From the NCBI RefSeq assembly GCF_014203325.1, contig NZ_JACHIV010000001.1, forward strand, positions 3,163,501-3,227,500: 64,000 nucleotides of DNA, written 5' to 3'. The position numbers were made by a program, and so were the translations under genes. This stretch comes from Saccharopolyspora gloriosae (GTDB taxonomy: Bacteria > Actinomycetota > Actinomycetes > Mycobacteriales > Pseudonocardiaceae). Under the pieces are notes generated by a model. The model was not told where the DNA came from. It made no database searches and saw nothing but the letters and a program-made list of their open reading frames with translations. Positions 39,187 through 49,039 of this stretch are shown one piece after another (position 1 is the stretch's first letter; each line of letters begins with the position of its first letter).

Positions 39187-39258
39187 CTGCACGTCCTCCT
39201 GTCCTGCTCACTCGCCCGGCCGCCGTCCGGCCGGGCTTCACCGGGATCGACCGGCCGG

Positions 39259-40887
39259 TCAACGACGTTCGAGTTCCGGCACCAGTTCGCGCTGCACCGC
39301 CTCGCGCAGGTCGCGCTTGCTGACCTTGCCCACGCCGGTCTGCGGGAACCGGTCGACGAACTCGACCCGGTCGGGCACCTTGTAGCCGGCCAGCCCCCGC
39401 TCCCGGACGAACTTGATCAGCTCCCGGGGCTTCGGCGGCGTCCCGCGCGCCACCACGAAGGCGCAGGTGCGCTCGCCGAGGTAGTCGTCGGGCATGGACA
39501 CCACCGCCGCGTCGTGCACGGCCGGGTGCGCGAGCAGGTGGTTCTCCACCTCTTCGGCGGCGACCTTCTCGCCGCCCCGGTTGATCTGGTCCTTCGCGCG
39601 CCCCTCCACCACGATGTTGCCCTCCGCGGTGAACCGGACGACGTCGCCGGTGCGGTAGAAGCCCTCCGGGGTGAACGCCTTCGCGTTGTGCTCCTCGGCC
39701 CGGTAGTAGCCGCGGATCGTGTAGGGACCGCGGGTCAGCAGGTGCCCGGTGCCGCCGGGGGCCACCGGTTCGTCCGCGTCGTCGACGACGAGCACTTCGT
39801 CGTCGGGCGAGATCGGGCGTCCCTGGGTGCTGACGATGACGTCCTCGGGATCGTCGAGCCTGGTGTAGTTGACGAGCCCTTCGGCCATCCCGAACACCTG
39901 CTGCAACGTGGCGCCCAGCACCGGGCGCACCCGCCGCGCCACCTCCTCGCTGCACTTGGCGCCGCCGACCTGCAGCACTTCCAGGCTGGAGAGGTCGTGC
40001 TCGGTGTTCGCCGCCGCGTCGAGCCACACCAGCGCCAGCGGCGGCACCGCGGCCAGCAGCGTGACGCGTTCCCGCTCGATCAGCGGGAAGACCTCGTCCG
40101 GGCTGGGCCTGCGGGCCAGCACGATCCGGCCGCCCGCCTGCAGCACGCCGAACGCGCCCGGCGAGCTCATCGGGAAGTTGTGCGCGGCGGGCAGCGCCAC
40201 CAGGTAGACGGTCTCCGCGGTGACGCCGCAGATCTCGTTGCTGGCGCGGAACGAGTAGGCGTAGTCGTCGTGGGTGCGCGGGATGAGCTTCGGCACGCCC
40301 GTGCTGCCACCGGACAGCTGCAGGAACGCGATGTCACCCGGGCCCGGACCGTCCACATCGGACGAATCCGCGCCGATCCCGGACAGCGGGCGGAAACCGG
40401 ACTCCCCCGGATCGCCCGCGATCAGCACGTGCCGCAGCCCCGGCACCTTCGCCGCGACCTCGGCGGCCAGTGCGCGGTGGTCGAACCCGGCCTCCACGTC
40501 GCAGGTGATGTAGGCCGCCGCCGCGCTGAACTCGCAGAAGTACGCGACCTCGGTGAGCCGGTGCGACGGCAGCGCGAACACCGGCACCGCCCCGATGCGG
40601 AACAGCGCGAAGCACACCTCGAAGAACTCGGCGATGTTCGGCAGCTGCACCACGACCCGGTCCTGCGCGCCGATGCCGAGCTCGCGCAGCCCGGCGGCCA
40701 GCCGGTCGGCGCGGGCGTCGAGCTCGGCGTAGGTGACCGAGCGCGCGGCGTCCACGATCGCGGTCCGCTCGCCGTGCTCGGCGGCGCGGGCGCGCAGCAT
40801 CGCGCCGAAGGTCTCACCGCGCCAGTAACCGGCTTCGCGGTAGCGGGCGGCGGCCTCTTCCGGCCAGGTAGGACATCCGGGCAGCAT
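39259..40887 (-). CDS. dhbE: 2,3-dihydroxybenzoate-AMP ligase
   Basis: A 542-residue aryl-acid activating enzyme. [19 protein letters not shown] is the typical N-terminus of EntE/DhbE. A3 is [35 protein letters not shown] lines the aryl pocket, with the Asn expected for DHB/salicylate. A8 is [20 protein letters not shown], and the catalytic Lys is in [11 protein letters not shown]. It works with the free aryl carrier protein at the end of the operon. Confidence 0.95.
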   Translation of the reverse strand: MLPGCPTWPEEAAARYREAGYWRGETFGAMLRARAAEHGERTAIVDAARSVTYAELDARADRLAAGLRELGIGAQDRVVVQLPNIAEFFEVCFALFRIGAVPVFALPSHRLTEVAYFCEFSAAAAYITCDVEAGFDHRALAAEVAAKVPGLRHVLIAGDPGESGFRPLSGIGADSSDVDGPGPGDIAFLQLSGGSTGVPKLIPRTHDDYAYSFRASNEICGVTAETVYLVALPAAHNFPMSSPGAFGVLQAGGRIVLARRPSPDEVFPLIERERVTLLAAVPPLALVWLDAAANTEHDLSSLEVLQVGGAKCSEEVARRVRPVLGATLQQVFGMAEGLVNYTRLDDPEDVIVSTQGRPISPDDEVLVVDDADEPVAPGGTGHLLTRGPYTIRGYYRAEEHNAKAFTPEGFYRTGDVVRFTAEGNIVVEGRAKDQINRGGEKVAAEEVENHLLAHPAVHDAAVVSMPDDYLGERTCAFVVARGTPPKPRELIKFVRERGLAGYKVPDRVEFVDRFPQTGVGKVSKRDLREAVQRELVPELERR

Positions 40888-40919
40888 CGTCGTTCCTGTT
40901 CGTTCGGGGCGGGCGGGCG

Positions 40920-42176
40920 TCACAGCGCGTCGGACCAGCCCATGGCCGACAGCGCGGTGCGGAACTTCGCGGAGGTCTCGGCCAGCTCGTCGGCCGGTTC
41001 GGAGCCCTCGACGATTCCGGCGCCCGCGTACAACCGCAGTGAGGTGTCCTCGATCTCGGCGCAGCGGATCGTGACCACCCATTCGCCGTCCCCGGAGGCG
41101 TCGCACCAGCCGACCATGCCGGTGTAGAAGCCCCGCTCGAACGGTTCGGCCTCGGCGATGGCGACCCGCGCGTCCTGCGGCGGCGTGCCGCACACCGCGG
41201 GCGTCGGGTGCATCGCCACGGCGAGCTGCAGCGACGAGGTATCGGGGTCCGCCAGCTCACCGGTGATGTCGGTGGACAGGTGCCACATCGCGGCGGTGTG
41301 CACCACCGAGGGGCGCTCCGGCACCACGAGGTCGCGGCACAGCGGGCGCAGCGCCGCCACGACGGCTTCGACGACGGCGGCGTGCTCGCGGAGGTCCTTG
41401 CCGGAGTGCAGCAGTTCGTCGGCGCGGCGGCGGTCCTCGACGGGGTCGTCGCTGCGCGGCCGGGACCCGGCCAGCGGGTTCGCCCGTACCCGCACGCCGT
41501 CCCGGGACACCAGCAGTTCCGGGCTCGCCCCGAGCAGCGTGCGACCGAGCGCGGGCCGCGGGCCGAAGGCGTCGCGCGAACCGTCCTCGCCGCGGCTCGG
41601 CAGGTCCACGGCGTACGTGTAGCCACCGGGGTCGGCGCCCGCGAGGTTGCGCAGCATCACGCCGGGGTCGATCGGCTCCGACGTCGTCAGCTCCAGGGAG
41701 CGCGCCAGCACGACCTTGCTCATCTCGCCGTCGCGCAGGCGCTTGAGCACCCGCTCCACCGCCCGCTCGTACTCGGCAGGCGCCGGGACCTGCTTGAGCC
41801 GGTAGTCCAGCCGGGGCGGGTCGGGCGGGGTCTCCGGGGCGGTCAGCGGCTCGGCTCGGCGCGTCTCGCTCGGCAGCACCAGGTGCGCGGGCAGGTTCTC
41901 GCCGAAGGGCACCGCACCGACGACCATCGGGTTCACCCGGCCGAACTCCTCGGCGTGGCGCAGGAACTCGGCGACCCGCTCCGGCAACCGCCGCCGTCCC
42001 CCCGAGCACGTCTTCGGCACCACGGCGTCGACGCCGCGCGCCAGCATCGAGCCGCGCGGCGAGGCGAAGAAGAACGACGAACCGGCTCGGTACCCGGCGA
42101 GCAGTTCGGCCGGGCTCAGCCGCTCGCCGAGATCGTCGGATCCTCCGCGCAGAGTGGTATCGCTGTCGGTGGTCAT
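40920..42176 (-). CDS. dhbC: isochorismate synthase
   Basis: A 418-residue chorismate-utilising enzyme converting chorismate to isochorismate. [65 protein letters not shown] and [20 protein letters not shown] make up the family core. It lies between dhbA (33-base gap) and dhbE (32-base gap). Confidence 0.95.
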   Translation of the reverse strand: MTTDSDTTLRGGSDDLGERLSPAELLAGYRAGSSFFFASPRGSMLARGVDAVVPKTCSGGRRRLPERVAEFLRHAEEFGRVNPMVVGAVPFGENLPAHLVLPSETRRAEPLTAPETPPDPPRLDYRLKQVPAPAEYERAVERVLKRLRDGEMSKVVLARSLELTTSEPIDPGVMLRNLAGADPGGYTYAVDLPSRGEDGSRDAFGPRPALGRTLLGASPELLVSRDGVRVRANPLAGSRPRSDDPVEDRRRADELLHSGKDLREHAAVVEAVVAALRPLCRDLVVPERPSVVHTAAMWHLSTDITGELADPDTSSLQLAVAMHPTPAVCGTPPQDARVAIAEAEPFERGFYTGMVGWCDASGDGEWVVTIRCAEIEDTSLRLYAGAGIVEGSEPADELAETSAKFRTALSAMGWSDAL

Positions 42177-42209
42177 GTGTGCCTTCCGTGCGGGCGGGTG
42201 TCGGGCGGC

Positions 42210-42992
42210 TCAGGCGCGCAGGGTCGCGCCGCCGTCGACGTACAGGTCGTGCATCGTGATGTGCCCGGCCTGGTCGGAGAGCAGGAACACGACCGCCTCC
42301 GCGACGTCCTCGGCCGTGGCGAGCTTGCGCAGCGGGATGCCGGTCTTGTAGGTCTCCAACGAGCCGGCGATCACCGGTTCGGCGCCGCGTTCATCCCACA
42401 GCCGGTGCTGCATCGGCGTGTCGGTCGAACCGGGCGAGACCACGTTGCAGCGGATGCCGTGTTCGGCGAGCTCCAGGCCCAGCGATTTGGTGAACAGCGT
42501 CGAGGCCGCTTTCGAGGCGCCGTAGGCGGCCATCCCGTGCCGCGGCACTCCCGCCGCGTTGGAGCCGACCGTGACGATCGAGCCCCGCCGGCGCGGGATC
42601 ATCCGCTTCGACACCGAGCGGCACAGGTGGAACACGCCGGTCGTGTTGACCGCGAACGTGCGGTGCCAGTCGTCCTCGGCGAGGTCCTGCACGGTGCCGG
42701 GGCGCAGGATGCCCGCCACGTTGACCAGCAGGTCCACCGGGCCCAGCTCCGACTCGACCCGTTCGACCACGGACTCGACCGCGGCGGCGTCGGCGACGTC
42801 GGCGGGGCACGCCAGGACGTGGCGCCCTTCGCCCGCGCCGGTCGCGACGACCTCGGCGAGCGCGTCGGCGTCCACGTCCACGGCGGCGACGGTCGCACCC
42901 AGCTCACCCAGCGCGTGCACCACCGCGGAGCCGATACCGTGGGCGGCACCGGTCACCACCGCGATCCGGCCGCTGATCCCCCTGCGGTCCAT
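42210..42992 (-). CDS. dhbA: 2,3-dihydro-2,3-dihydroxybenzoate dehydrogenase
   Basis: A 260-residue SDR oxidising the dihydrodiol to 2,3-dihydroxybenzoate with NAD. VVTGAAHGIGSAVVHALG is the cofactor loop; the Ser, Tyr and Lys lie in TVGSNAAGVPRHGMAAYGASKAA. The SNAAGVPR...MAAYGASK stretch is diagnostic for EntA/DhbA. GAGGGGAAGGG precedes the ATG. First gene of the DHB operon, 53 bases after an iron box. Confidence 0.94.
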   Translation of the reverse strand: MDRRGISGRIAVVTGAAHGIGSAVVHALGELGATVAAVDVDADALAEVVATGAGEGRHVLACPADVADAAAVESVVERVESELGPVDLLVNVAGILRPGTVQDLAEDDWHRTFAVNTTGVFHLCRSVSKRMIPRRRGSIVTVGSNAAGVPRHGMAAYGASKAASTLFTKSLGLELAEHGIRCNVVSPGSTDTPMQHRLWDERGAEPVIAGSLETYKTGIPLRKLATAEDVAEAVVFLLSDQAGHITMHDLYVDGGATLRA

Positions 42993-43044
42993 CTTGCCCT
43001 TCCCCTCGGCGACGCGAGCCGTACCTGAGATTGACTCGCGCCTG

Positions 43045-43063
43045 TATGGTTAGGCTAACCTGA
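43045..43063. promoter_or_regulatory. IdeR/DmdR iron box of the DHB operon
   Basis: TATGGTTAGGCTAACCTGA matches the 19-bp iron-box consensus TTAGGTTAGGCTAACCTAA at 16 positions, with a perfect 13-base core. IdeR/DmdR with Fe2+ would repress dhbA onwards. The remaining spacer to 43348 shows no convincing gene. Confidence 0.85.
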
Positions 43064-43348
43064 CCATCGAGTGATCCGGTAGGGGATGACCATCACATCT
43101 CGCGCCGGGCGACCCGCCAGGACCTGACGAGCCGGACCTCTCCGCGATCACACGATCCAGCGATGGCGCACAGGTGTTCGAACAGGCAGAGTCGAACGCA
43201 TGGACCTCCGCTCAGCACATCCGTTCTCGCCCCCGCATCGCTCGACCGCGCGGCACACCAAAACGCCGCCCAGCCCGCACGACGTCGCCGCACGGCCCTG
43301 GCCGAGCACGGCGCTCCTGAGTTCGGTGCACATCGGGCTCGGCGCGCC

Positions 43349-44713
43349 TCAGCCCGGCGGGACCACGCCTTGCACGAAGCCGAGTTCGAGCAGGTCCCGC
43401 GGACGGAGCCTGAGCCGGTGGGCGAGCTCCGGGACCTGCTCCGGCGGCTGCTTGAGGATCGCCGCGCTCGACTCCGGCGCGATGACGGCGAAGTACGCGT
43501 CCGCCGTGATCCAGGTCGACTCCGGTGCCGCCAGGGCCAACGCGCCGCCGGAACCGCCCTCGCCGATGACCAGCGTCGTGATCGGCACGCGGGCTTCGGC
43601 CACGGCGGTGAACAGCTGCCCGATGGCGGCTCCGGCACCCGCGCGCTCGGCCTCGGCGTCGTTGGCCGCACCCGGTGTGTCGACCAAGGTGAGCACCGGC
43701 AGGCCCAGCTGATCGGCCAGCCGGACCAGCCGGGCCGCGGTGCGGAATCCGGCCGGGGTGTTCGCCGTTCCCGCCTGCGCGGCGTAGGCGACGGGGCGGC
43801 CGTCGTGCTCGCCGATCCCGCACAGCATTCCCGAGTCCGGGCCGCCGGCACGGTCCCCGCTGAGCTCGAACCGGGAGGTGAAGTAGCGATCCAGGTAGTC
43901 CGCCGCGTGCGGGCGGTCGGCGGCCCGCGCTCGCCGGACGGCGTCCCACCCGCTGTCCGCACCCGGTCGCACCTGATCCGGTTCGCGCAACGGTGCCGGG
44001 ACCTCGGCCGGCTCGGGCGGACGCACCAGGCGTTGCGGGTGCAGCAGGCCGACCAGCTGGGCCAGCACGGCGGGGAGCTCCGCGTCCGGGACCAGGCGAT
44101 CCACCTGGCCGTCGGCGAGCTTGCCCTCCGCGGTGAACGGCTCACCGGTCTCGCTGGCGCTGCGCACCCGGCTGCCACCGAAGGCCACCGCGGCCTCCGG
44201 TGCGGCGAGCACGACATCCGCGCCCGCCGCCAGCGACGCCCACATCCCGCCGGTCGTCGGGTTGCGCAGGACGGTGATGTGCGGAATCCGGGCCTGCCTG
44301 GTCAGCAGGCAAGCCCGCGCGATCGCCTGCAACTGGACCAGCGCGCGGATCCCCTCCTGCATCCGGCTGCCACCGGAGGCGACCAGGGACACCACCGGCA
44401 GCCTGCGTTCGCGCGCCTGCTCGAACGCGGCCACGACCCGCGCGCCCGCCTCCTCGCCCACCGAACCGCCGAGGAACCCGAACTCGAAAGCGATGAACAC
44501 CGCCCGGTCCGCACCGATCCTGCCGTGCCCGCACAGCACCGACTCCTCGGCGCCGGTGCGCTCGGCGGCGCGGCGGCGCTGATCGTCGTAGCCGGGCCAC
44601 GCCAACGGCCCGTCCGCGGCCGAGGTGCGCTCGGCGCCGCGCGGGGACTCGAACTCCTCGAAGTCCTCGCACACGGTGCCGATCAGCTCGCGCACGCCGG
44701 CCACCTCACCCAT
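43349..44713 (-). CDS. fused acyl-CoA carboxyltransferase (AccD-AccA type)
   Basis: A 454-residue carboxyltransferase with both crotonase-fold halves in one chain. The beta-like half has FIAFEFGFLGGSVGEEAG, LVASGGSRMQEG and RNPTTGGMWASLA. The alpha-like half has PVLTLVDTPGAANDAEAE, LVIGEGGSGGALALAA and VIAPESSAAILKQPPEQ. There is no N-terminal zinc ribbon. No biotin carboxylase or BCCP gene is nearby. It overlaps matB by 8 bases, so it belongs to the malonate module; it may transfer the carboxyl of malonyl-CoA in either direction. Confidence 0.82.
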   Translation of the reverse strand: MGEVAGVRELIGTVCEDFEEFESPRGAERTSAADGPLAWPGYDDQRRRAAERTGAEESVLCGHGRIGADRAVFIAFEFGFLGGSVGEEAGARVVAAFEQARERRLPVVSLVASGGSRMQEGIRALVQLQAIARACLLTRQARIPHITVLRNPTTGGMWASLAAGADVVLAAPEAAVAFGGSRVRSASETGEPFTAEGKLADGQVDRLVPDAELPAVLAQLVGLLHPQRLVRPPEPAEVPAPLREPDQVRPGADSGWDAVRRARAADRPHAADYLDRYFTSRFELSGDRAGGPDSGMLCGIGEHDGRPVAYAAQAGTANTPAGFRTAARLVRLADQLGLPVLTLVDTPGAANDAEAERAGAGAAIGQLFTAVAEARVPITTLVIGEGGSGGALALAAPESTWITADAYFAVIAPESSAAILKQPPEQVPELAHRLRLRPRDLLELGFVQGVVPPG

Positions 44714-46157
44714 GCAGCGCCTTCTTCATGACCTTGCCCATCTCGTTGCGCGGCAAGGAATCCACGAACCGCACCTCACGCGGACGCTTGTGCGGGGTGA
44801 GCAGCCGAGCCACGTGCTCGACGAGTTCGCGCGCCGTCGCCTCCGAGTCGGCGGGGTCCGCCGCGGGCACCACCCACGCGAGGATGCGTTCGCCCAGATC
44901 CGGATCGGCCTGCCCGGTCACGGCGACCTCCGCGACCGAAGGGTGCTCCAGCAGGGCGTTCTCGATCTCGCCCGCGCCGATCTTGTACCCGCCGCTCTTG
45001 ATGATGTCGGTGGCCTTGCGCCCCACGATGCGCAGATATCCGTCGGGAGCGCGGGTGGCGACGTCGCCGGTGCGGAACCACCCGTCCACGAACGCCTCGG
45101 CGGTGGCGTCGGGGCGGTTGAGGTAGCCGGTGAACAGATTCCGCCCGCGCACCAGGATCTCCCCGACCGTCTCGTCGTCGCTGATCTCGATGTCCCGGCC
45201 CGCGTCGTCGACGAGCTTGATCTCCACCCCGTCGAACGGCAGCCCCACGTAGCCGGGTCTGCGGTCACCCGAAGCACGCACGCCCGAATTCATGATCGTT
45301 TCGCTCATGCCGTAGCGCTCCACCACCCGCTGCCCGGTCAGCCGGGAGATCCGCTCGTGCTCCACGGCGGGCAACGCCGCCGACCCCGAGACCAGCAGCC
45401 GCGCGCGGCCCACCGCCTTCGCGAGCTCCGGATCGGATTCCGCGTCGTCGGCGAGCCGGTGGTACATGGTCGGCACCCCGAACAGCATCGTCGCCGACCC
45501 GGCCAGCTCCTCGGCCGCGGCCTGCGAGGAGAACTTGCCCAAGTGGCGCACGGTGCCGCCGAGCCGCACCGGCCCGAGCGTGCCGAGGATCAGCCCGTGC
45601 ACGTGGAACAGCGGCAGCGCGTGCACCAGCACGTCCTGCTCGGTCCACTCCCAGGCGTCGGCCAGCGCGTCCAGGTTCGCCCGGATCGCGCGCCGCGGCA
45701 GCACCACGCCCTTCGGCGGCCCGGTCGTGCCCGAGGTGTAGACGATCAGCGCGGGCGCGTCCTCGCTCGGTTCGGGGGGCAGCTCACTGCCGGTGCGCGC
45801 GAGATCCACCTCTCGGACCGGAACCCGCCCCAGCGCCTCCGGCGGCTGGAACCCCGGCGCCGCCAGCAGCAGCTCCGGTTCGCTGTCGCCGATGATGTGG
45901 GCGAGTTCCCGCTCCCCCACCTTCGGGTTCACCGGCACCACGGCCGCACCGGCGGCGAGCGCGCCGAGCACCGCCACGCAGGTCTCCAGCTCCGAGGTCG
46001 CCCACACGGCGACGCGCCGGGCGGAACCGACCTGTTCGGCGATGCCCGCCGCGGCGGCGGCCAGCTCCGGATAGGTCAGCGCGCGGGCACCGAACCGGAG
46101 GGCTTCCTTGCCCTCGGGCCTGCGCAGCGTCGGGAACAACTCCATCGCGCGATCCAT
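44706..46157 (-). CDS. matB: malonyl-CoA synthetase
   Basis: A 483-residue ANL ligase making malonyl-CoA (or methylmalonyl-CoA) from the free acid, CoA and ATP. A3 is LIVYTSGTTGPPKGVVLPRR, A5 is VERYGMSETIM, A8 is GRKATDIIKSGGYKIGAGEIE, and the catalytic Lys is in NEMGKVMKKAL. VLVHALPLFHVHGLILGTLG and RYGMSETIMN match MatB enzymes of Streptomyces and Rhizobium. The ATG at 46157 follows GGAGG. It lies between the MatC-type transporter and the carboxyltransferase. Confidence 0.92.
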   Translation of the reverse strand: MDRAMELFPTLRRPEGKEALRFGARALTYPELAAAAAGIAEQVGSARRVAVWATSELETCVAVLGALAAGAAVVPVNPKVGERELAHIIGDSEPELLLAAPGFQPPEALGRVPVREVDLARTGSELPPEPSEDAPALIVYTSGTTGPPKGVVLPRRAIRANLDALADAWEWTEQDVLVHALPLFHVHGLILGTLGPVRLGGTVRHLGKFSSQAAAEELAGSATMLFGVPTMYHRLADDAESDPELAKAVGRARLLVSGSAALPAVEHERISRLTGQRVVERYGMSETIMNSGVRASGDRRPGYVGLPFDGVEIKLVDDAGRDIEISDDETVGEILVRGRNLFTGYLNRPDATAEAFVDGWFRTGDVATRAPDGYLRIVGRKATDIIKSGGYKIGAGEIENALLEHPSVAEVAVTGQADPDLGERILAWVVPAADPADSEATARELVEHVARLLTPHKRPREVRFVDSLPRNEMGKVMKKALHG

Positions 46158-46182
46158 GCGTACCTCCGAGCTCGGTTCCATT

Positions 46183-47439
46183 TCACCCCAGTCCGGGGAG
46201 GACGAAAATGAGCCACGCCACAAGCGGGCCCACGGCCACGATCACCCCGCCGTAGATCATCAGGCGGCGGAAGAAGACGTCGCGGTCCACGCCCTTCGCG
46301 TTGGCCAGCACGATGGCGCCGTTGGTGGAGAACGGGCTGACGTCCACCAGCGTGGCGGACACCGCCAGCGCGGTCACCATGCCGATCGGACCGATCGTGC
46401 CGGTGGCCAGGAACGGCACCGCCAGCGGGATCAACGCCCCCATCAGCCCCACCGAGGAGGCGAACGCCGACACGACGCCGCCGATGTAGCACAGCAGCAG
46501 TGCGGCCAGCAGCGGCAGGCCGACCCCGGCGACGGCGTGCCCGACGTAGTCGATCGTGCCCATCTCCTGCAGCACGCTGACGTAGGTCAGCACACCGCAG
46601 ATCAGCAGCACCGTCGGCCAGGTGACCTCGGCGGGCGCGTTCGCCGCGGTCTTCGGCGAGATCACGGTGAGCACCACCGCGACGCTCATCGCCACCAGCC
46701 CGGCGTCCAGTTCGAACACGAGGGTGCACACGACGAGCGCGGCCAGGCCGAGCAGCGTCAGCACCCGATCGCGGGTGAGCCGCAGGCACTCCGGCTCGTC
46801 GGCGGAGTCGTCCGGGGCGGCGGTGGTGTCGGCACGGGCGGTGCGCAGTCCGCCGAACACGACGAACACGACCGCCGCGATGGCCAGGTTCACCGCGAAG
46901 CTGCCCAGGAACAGCACCAGCGGGCTGGCCGCCAGCCCGTTGTCGGCGACGACCCCGTTCACGATCACGCCGTAGACGCTGATCGGCGAGAACCCGCCCG
47001 CTTGCGCGCCGTGCACGACCATCGCGCCCATCAGCAGCGGGTTGATCCCGTGCCGGGCGGCGAGGTTCAGCGCGATCGGCGCGATGATCGCGCAGGCGGC
47101 GGGGCTGACCGCGCCGATGGCGGTGAGCAGCGCCGCGATCCCGAACATCACCCACGGGATCACCGCGAGCCTGCCGCCCACGAGCCGGACCGCCCAGTGC
47201 ACCAGCCAATCCGTCGTGCCGTTGGCGCGGGCGATGGCGAACAGGTACGTCACCCCGACCAGCACCACGAAGATATCGCCGGGGAATCCGGCGAAGATGT
47301 CGTCGTCGGAGAGGCCGCCGGCGAGCTTGCCGACCGCGAAGGCGGCGGCGAACGACAGCACCCCCATGTTCACCGACATCGTCGTGGCCAGCACGAAGCA
47401 GGCCACGAGCGCGAAGATGGAAATCAGCTCGGGCGACAC
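46183..47439 (-). CDS. matC: MatC-type dicarboxylate (malonate) transporter
   Basis: A 418-residue integral membrane protein with about 11-12 hydrophobic helices. The N-terminal stretch LISIFALVACFVLATTMSVN and later FPGDIFVVLVGVTYLFAIA, AIGAVSPAACAIIAPIAL, GAMVVHGAQAGGFSPISVYG and VDVSPFSTNGAIVLANAKG match the MatC/SLC13-like group. The GTG start follows GGTGAGGAG. First gene of the malonate operon, 25 bases before matB. Confidence 0.9.
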   Translation of the reverse strand: MSPELISIFALVACFVLATTMSVNMGVLSFAAAFAVGKLAGGLSDDDIFAGFPGDIFVVLVGVTYLFAIARANGTTDWLVHWAVRLVGGRLAVIPWVMFGIAALLTAIGAVSPAACAIIAPIALNLAARHGINPLLMGAMVVHGAQAGGFSPISVYGVIVNGVVADNGLAASPLVLFLGSFAVNLAIAAVVFVVFGGLRTARADTTAAPDDSADEPECLRLTRDRVLTLLGLAALVVCTLVFELDAGLVAMSVAVVLTVISPKTAANAPAEVTWPTVLLICGVLTYVSVLQEMGTIDYVGHAVAGVGLPLLAALLLCYIGGVVSAFASSVGLMGALIPLAVPFLATGTIGPIGMVTALAVSATLVDVSPFSTNGAIVLANAKGVDRDVFFRRLMIYGGVIVAVGPLVAWLIFVLPGLG

Positions 47440-47482
47440 CGTTGTCTCCTCACCGTCCATACGCCTCGGGTGAGACCGGACA

Positions 47483-47563
47483 CAGTGGTTTACTGGCTGG
47501 ACCACTTTGCGCTGCCACGCATGGAGCGTCAAGAGCCGAAGTGGTCCAGTGCTAGAACCACTG
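47483..47563. promoter_or_regulatory. large inverted-repeat operator between matC and matR
   Basis: CAGTGGTT...CTGGACCACTT (47483-47510) is the imperfect inverse of AAGTGGTCCAG...GAACCACTG (47538-47563). Each arm also contains its own AGTGGT...ACCACT pair. The arrangement suggests two dimer sites for the divergent GntR regulator, overlapping both promoters. Confidence 0.65.
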
Positions 47564-47621
47564 ACCCGCCCCGCCGCTGCTAGTCTGGTTTTCCGCGATC
47601 TCCGGAGAAACGGGGGATGAG

Positions 47622-48335
47622 GTGTCCGACGCGCTGCGGCCGTTGACCCGACCGAGGCTCTACGAGCAGGTCGTGCTGCGGTTGCGCGAGCACGTCGCGG
47701 CATCCGGACTCGAAATCGGCGATCGGCTGCCGCCGGAGCGCGAGCTCGCGGAGCGGCTCGGCGTGAGCCGGGCATCGGTGCGCCAGGCGATCGTGGTGCT
47801 GGAGGTGCAGGGGCTGGTCGAGGTCCGCCACGGCGGCGGCACCTACTTGCTGCGAAGCACGCTGGACAGCGAGCCCGTCGACGAGCTGGTGGCACGCCGC
47901 AACCGGCTTCCCGACGTGCTCGACGCCCGCGAGGGCCTGGAGACCAAGCTCGCCGAGCTCGCCGCCGAACGCCGCACCGAGGCCGACGTCGCGGAGATCG
48001 ACGCGGCGCTCGCCGACATGCGCGCCCAGGTCGAACGCGGCGAGCTGGGCGGCGACGGGGACCGCCGCTTCCACGCCGCGATCACCGCCGCCGCGCACAG
48101 CACGATGCTCGCCGAGTTCATGCGCACCATCGCCGACGAGATCGCCGAGAGCCGCCAGGAGTCGCTGCGCCAGCCGAACCGGCCGCCGAAGTCGCTGGCC
48201 CAGCACGAGCGCATCGCCGAGGCGATCCGCGCGGGCAATCCCCGCACCGCGAGCACCGCGATGCGCCGGCACCTGCGCACCGTCAGCCGGGTCCGCCTGC
48301 TGGCCTGGAACCCGGACGCCGACGAGCAGCCCTGA
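47622..48335 (+). CDS. FadR-type GntR regulator, probable malonate regulator
   Basis: A 237-residue GntR protein. The N-terminal winged helix is LYEQVVLRLREHVAASGLEI, GDRLPPERELAERLGVSRAS and LVEVRHGGGTYL. The C-terminal FCD helical domain has DVLDAREGLETKLAELAAER, the metal/ligand residues FHAAITAAAHSTML and LAQHERIAEAIRAGNPRTA. Divergent from matC across the inverted repeat, as matR is from matABC in rhizobia. The GTG start has GGGGGATGAG nearby. Confidence 0.87.
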   Translation: MSDALRPLTRPRLYEQVVLRLREHVAASGLEIGDRLPPERELAERLGVSRASVRQAIVVLEVQGLVEVRHGGGTYLLRSTLDSEPVDELVARRNRLPDVLDAREGLETKLAELAAERRTEADVAEIDAALADMRAQVERGELGGDGDRRFHAAITAAAHSTMLAEFMRTIADEIAESRQESLRQPNRPPKSLAQHERIAEAIRAGNPRTASTAMRRHLRTVSRVRLLAWNPDADEQP

Positions 48336-48543
48336 GCGGGGCGCACCCCGGCCGCACCCGGCCAGGGCGGTCGCGACCGGCGTCCACCGCGCGGAACAGG
48401 ACGTACCGCACACCGCCCCACTCCCCCGATGACCTGCCCGGACACCCCGGTAAGGTCGCCCCGTTCCCCCGTTCGAGTTCCGTGGAGTACCGCCTGATGC
48501 CCGCTCGCCCCCGACCCGACGGCACGCGGCCGGGACTCGCACG

Positions 48544-49032
48544 ATGATCGGATGGCTGCTGGCCACCGCGGGAACCGCCCTGCTGGGCAGCGTCTTCCCG
48601 CTCGCCAACATCGAGCTCTACCTGGTCGGCGTCCTCACCAGCGTCGACGGGCTGAGCTGGTGGGCACTGGCGCTGGCCGCCGCGATCGGCCAGATGACCG
48701 GCAAGACGCTGTTCTACTTGGCGGGGCGAGGCGGTTTCAGCCTCGGCACCCGGCTCGGCCGCATGACCGAAGCGCGCAAGGGCGGGCGCTGGGCGGCCTG
48801 GCTGGAGAAGTTCCACGACCGCACCCGGCAGCACCCGTGGTGGGGCCTCGGCGTCCTGTTCGTCAGCGCCGTCGCGAGCTTCCCCCCGTTCACCGTCCTG
48901 TGCTTCCTCTCCGGCGCGGCCGGCCTCCCGCTGCTCGGCTTCCTGGCGGTGAGCCTCGCCGGACGGGCGATCCACTTCCTGATCATCGCGGGCGCACCGG
49001 AACTGATCCACCAGCTGCCCTTCTTCGGCTGA
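48544..49032 (+). CDS. VTT/DedA-like membrane protein
   Basis: A 162-residue protein with about four hydrophobic segments. The central part GQMTGKTLFYLAGRGGFSLG, WWGLGVLFVSAVASFPPFTV and FLAVSLAGRAIHFLIIAGAPEL resembles the VTT (SNARE-associated/DedA) domain, linked to lipid scrambling or membrane homeostasis. It is shorter than usual DedA proteins. No operon partner. Confidence 0.75.
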   Translation: MIGWLLATAGTALLGSVFPLANIELYLVGVLTSVDGLSWWALALAAAIGQMTGKTLFYLAGRGGFSLGTRLGRMTEARKGGRWAAWLEKFHDRTRQHPWWGLGVLFVSAVASFPPFTVLCFLSGAAGLPLLGFLAVSLAGRAIHFLIIAGAPELIHQLPFFG

Positions 49033-49039
49033 TCGCCCG

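Noticed and set aside
43085-43126. 13-codon ORF after the iron box on the plus strand
   Set aside because: It has a weak GGGG-type site but no downstream gene on that strand, so a leader role makes no sense.
43148-43333. 61-codon minus-strand frame after the carboxyltransferase
   Set aside because: No ribosome site, no recognisable motif; likely chance.
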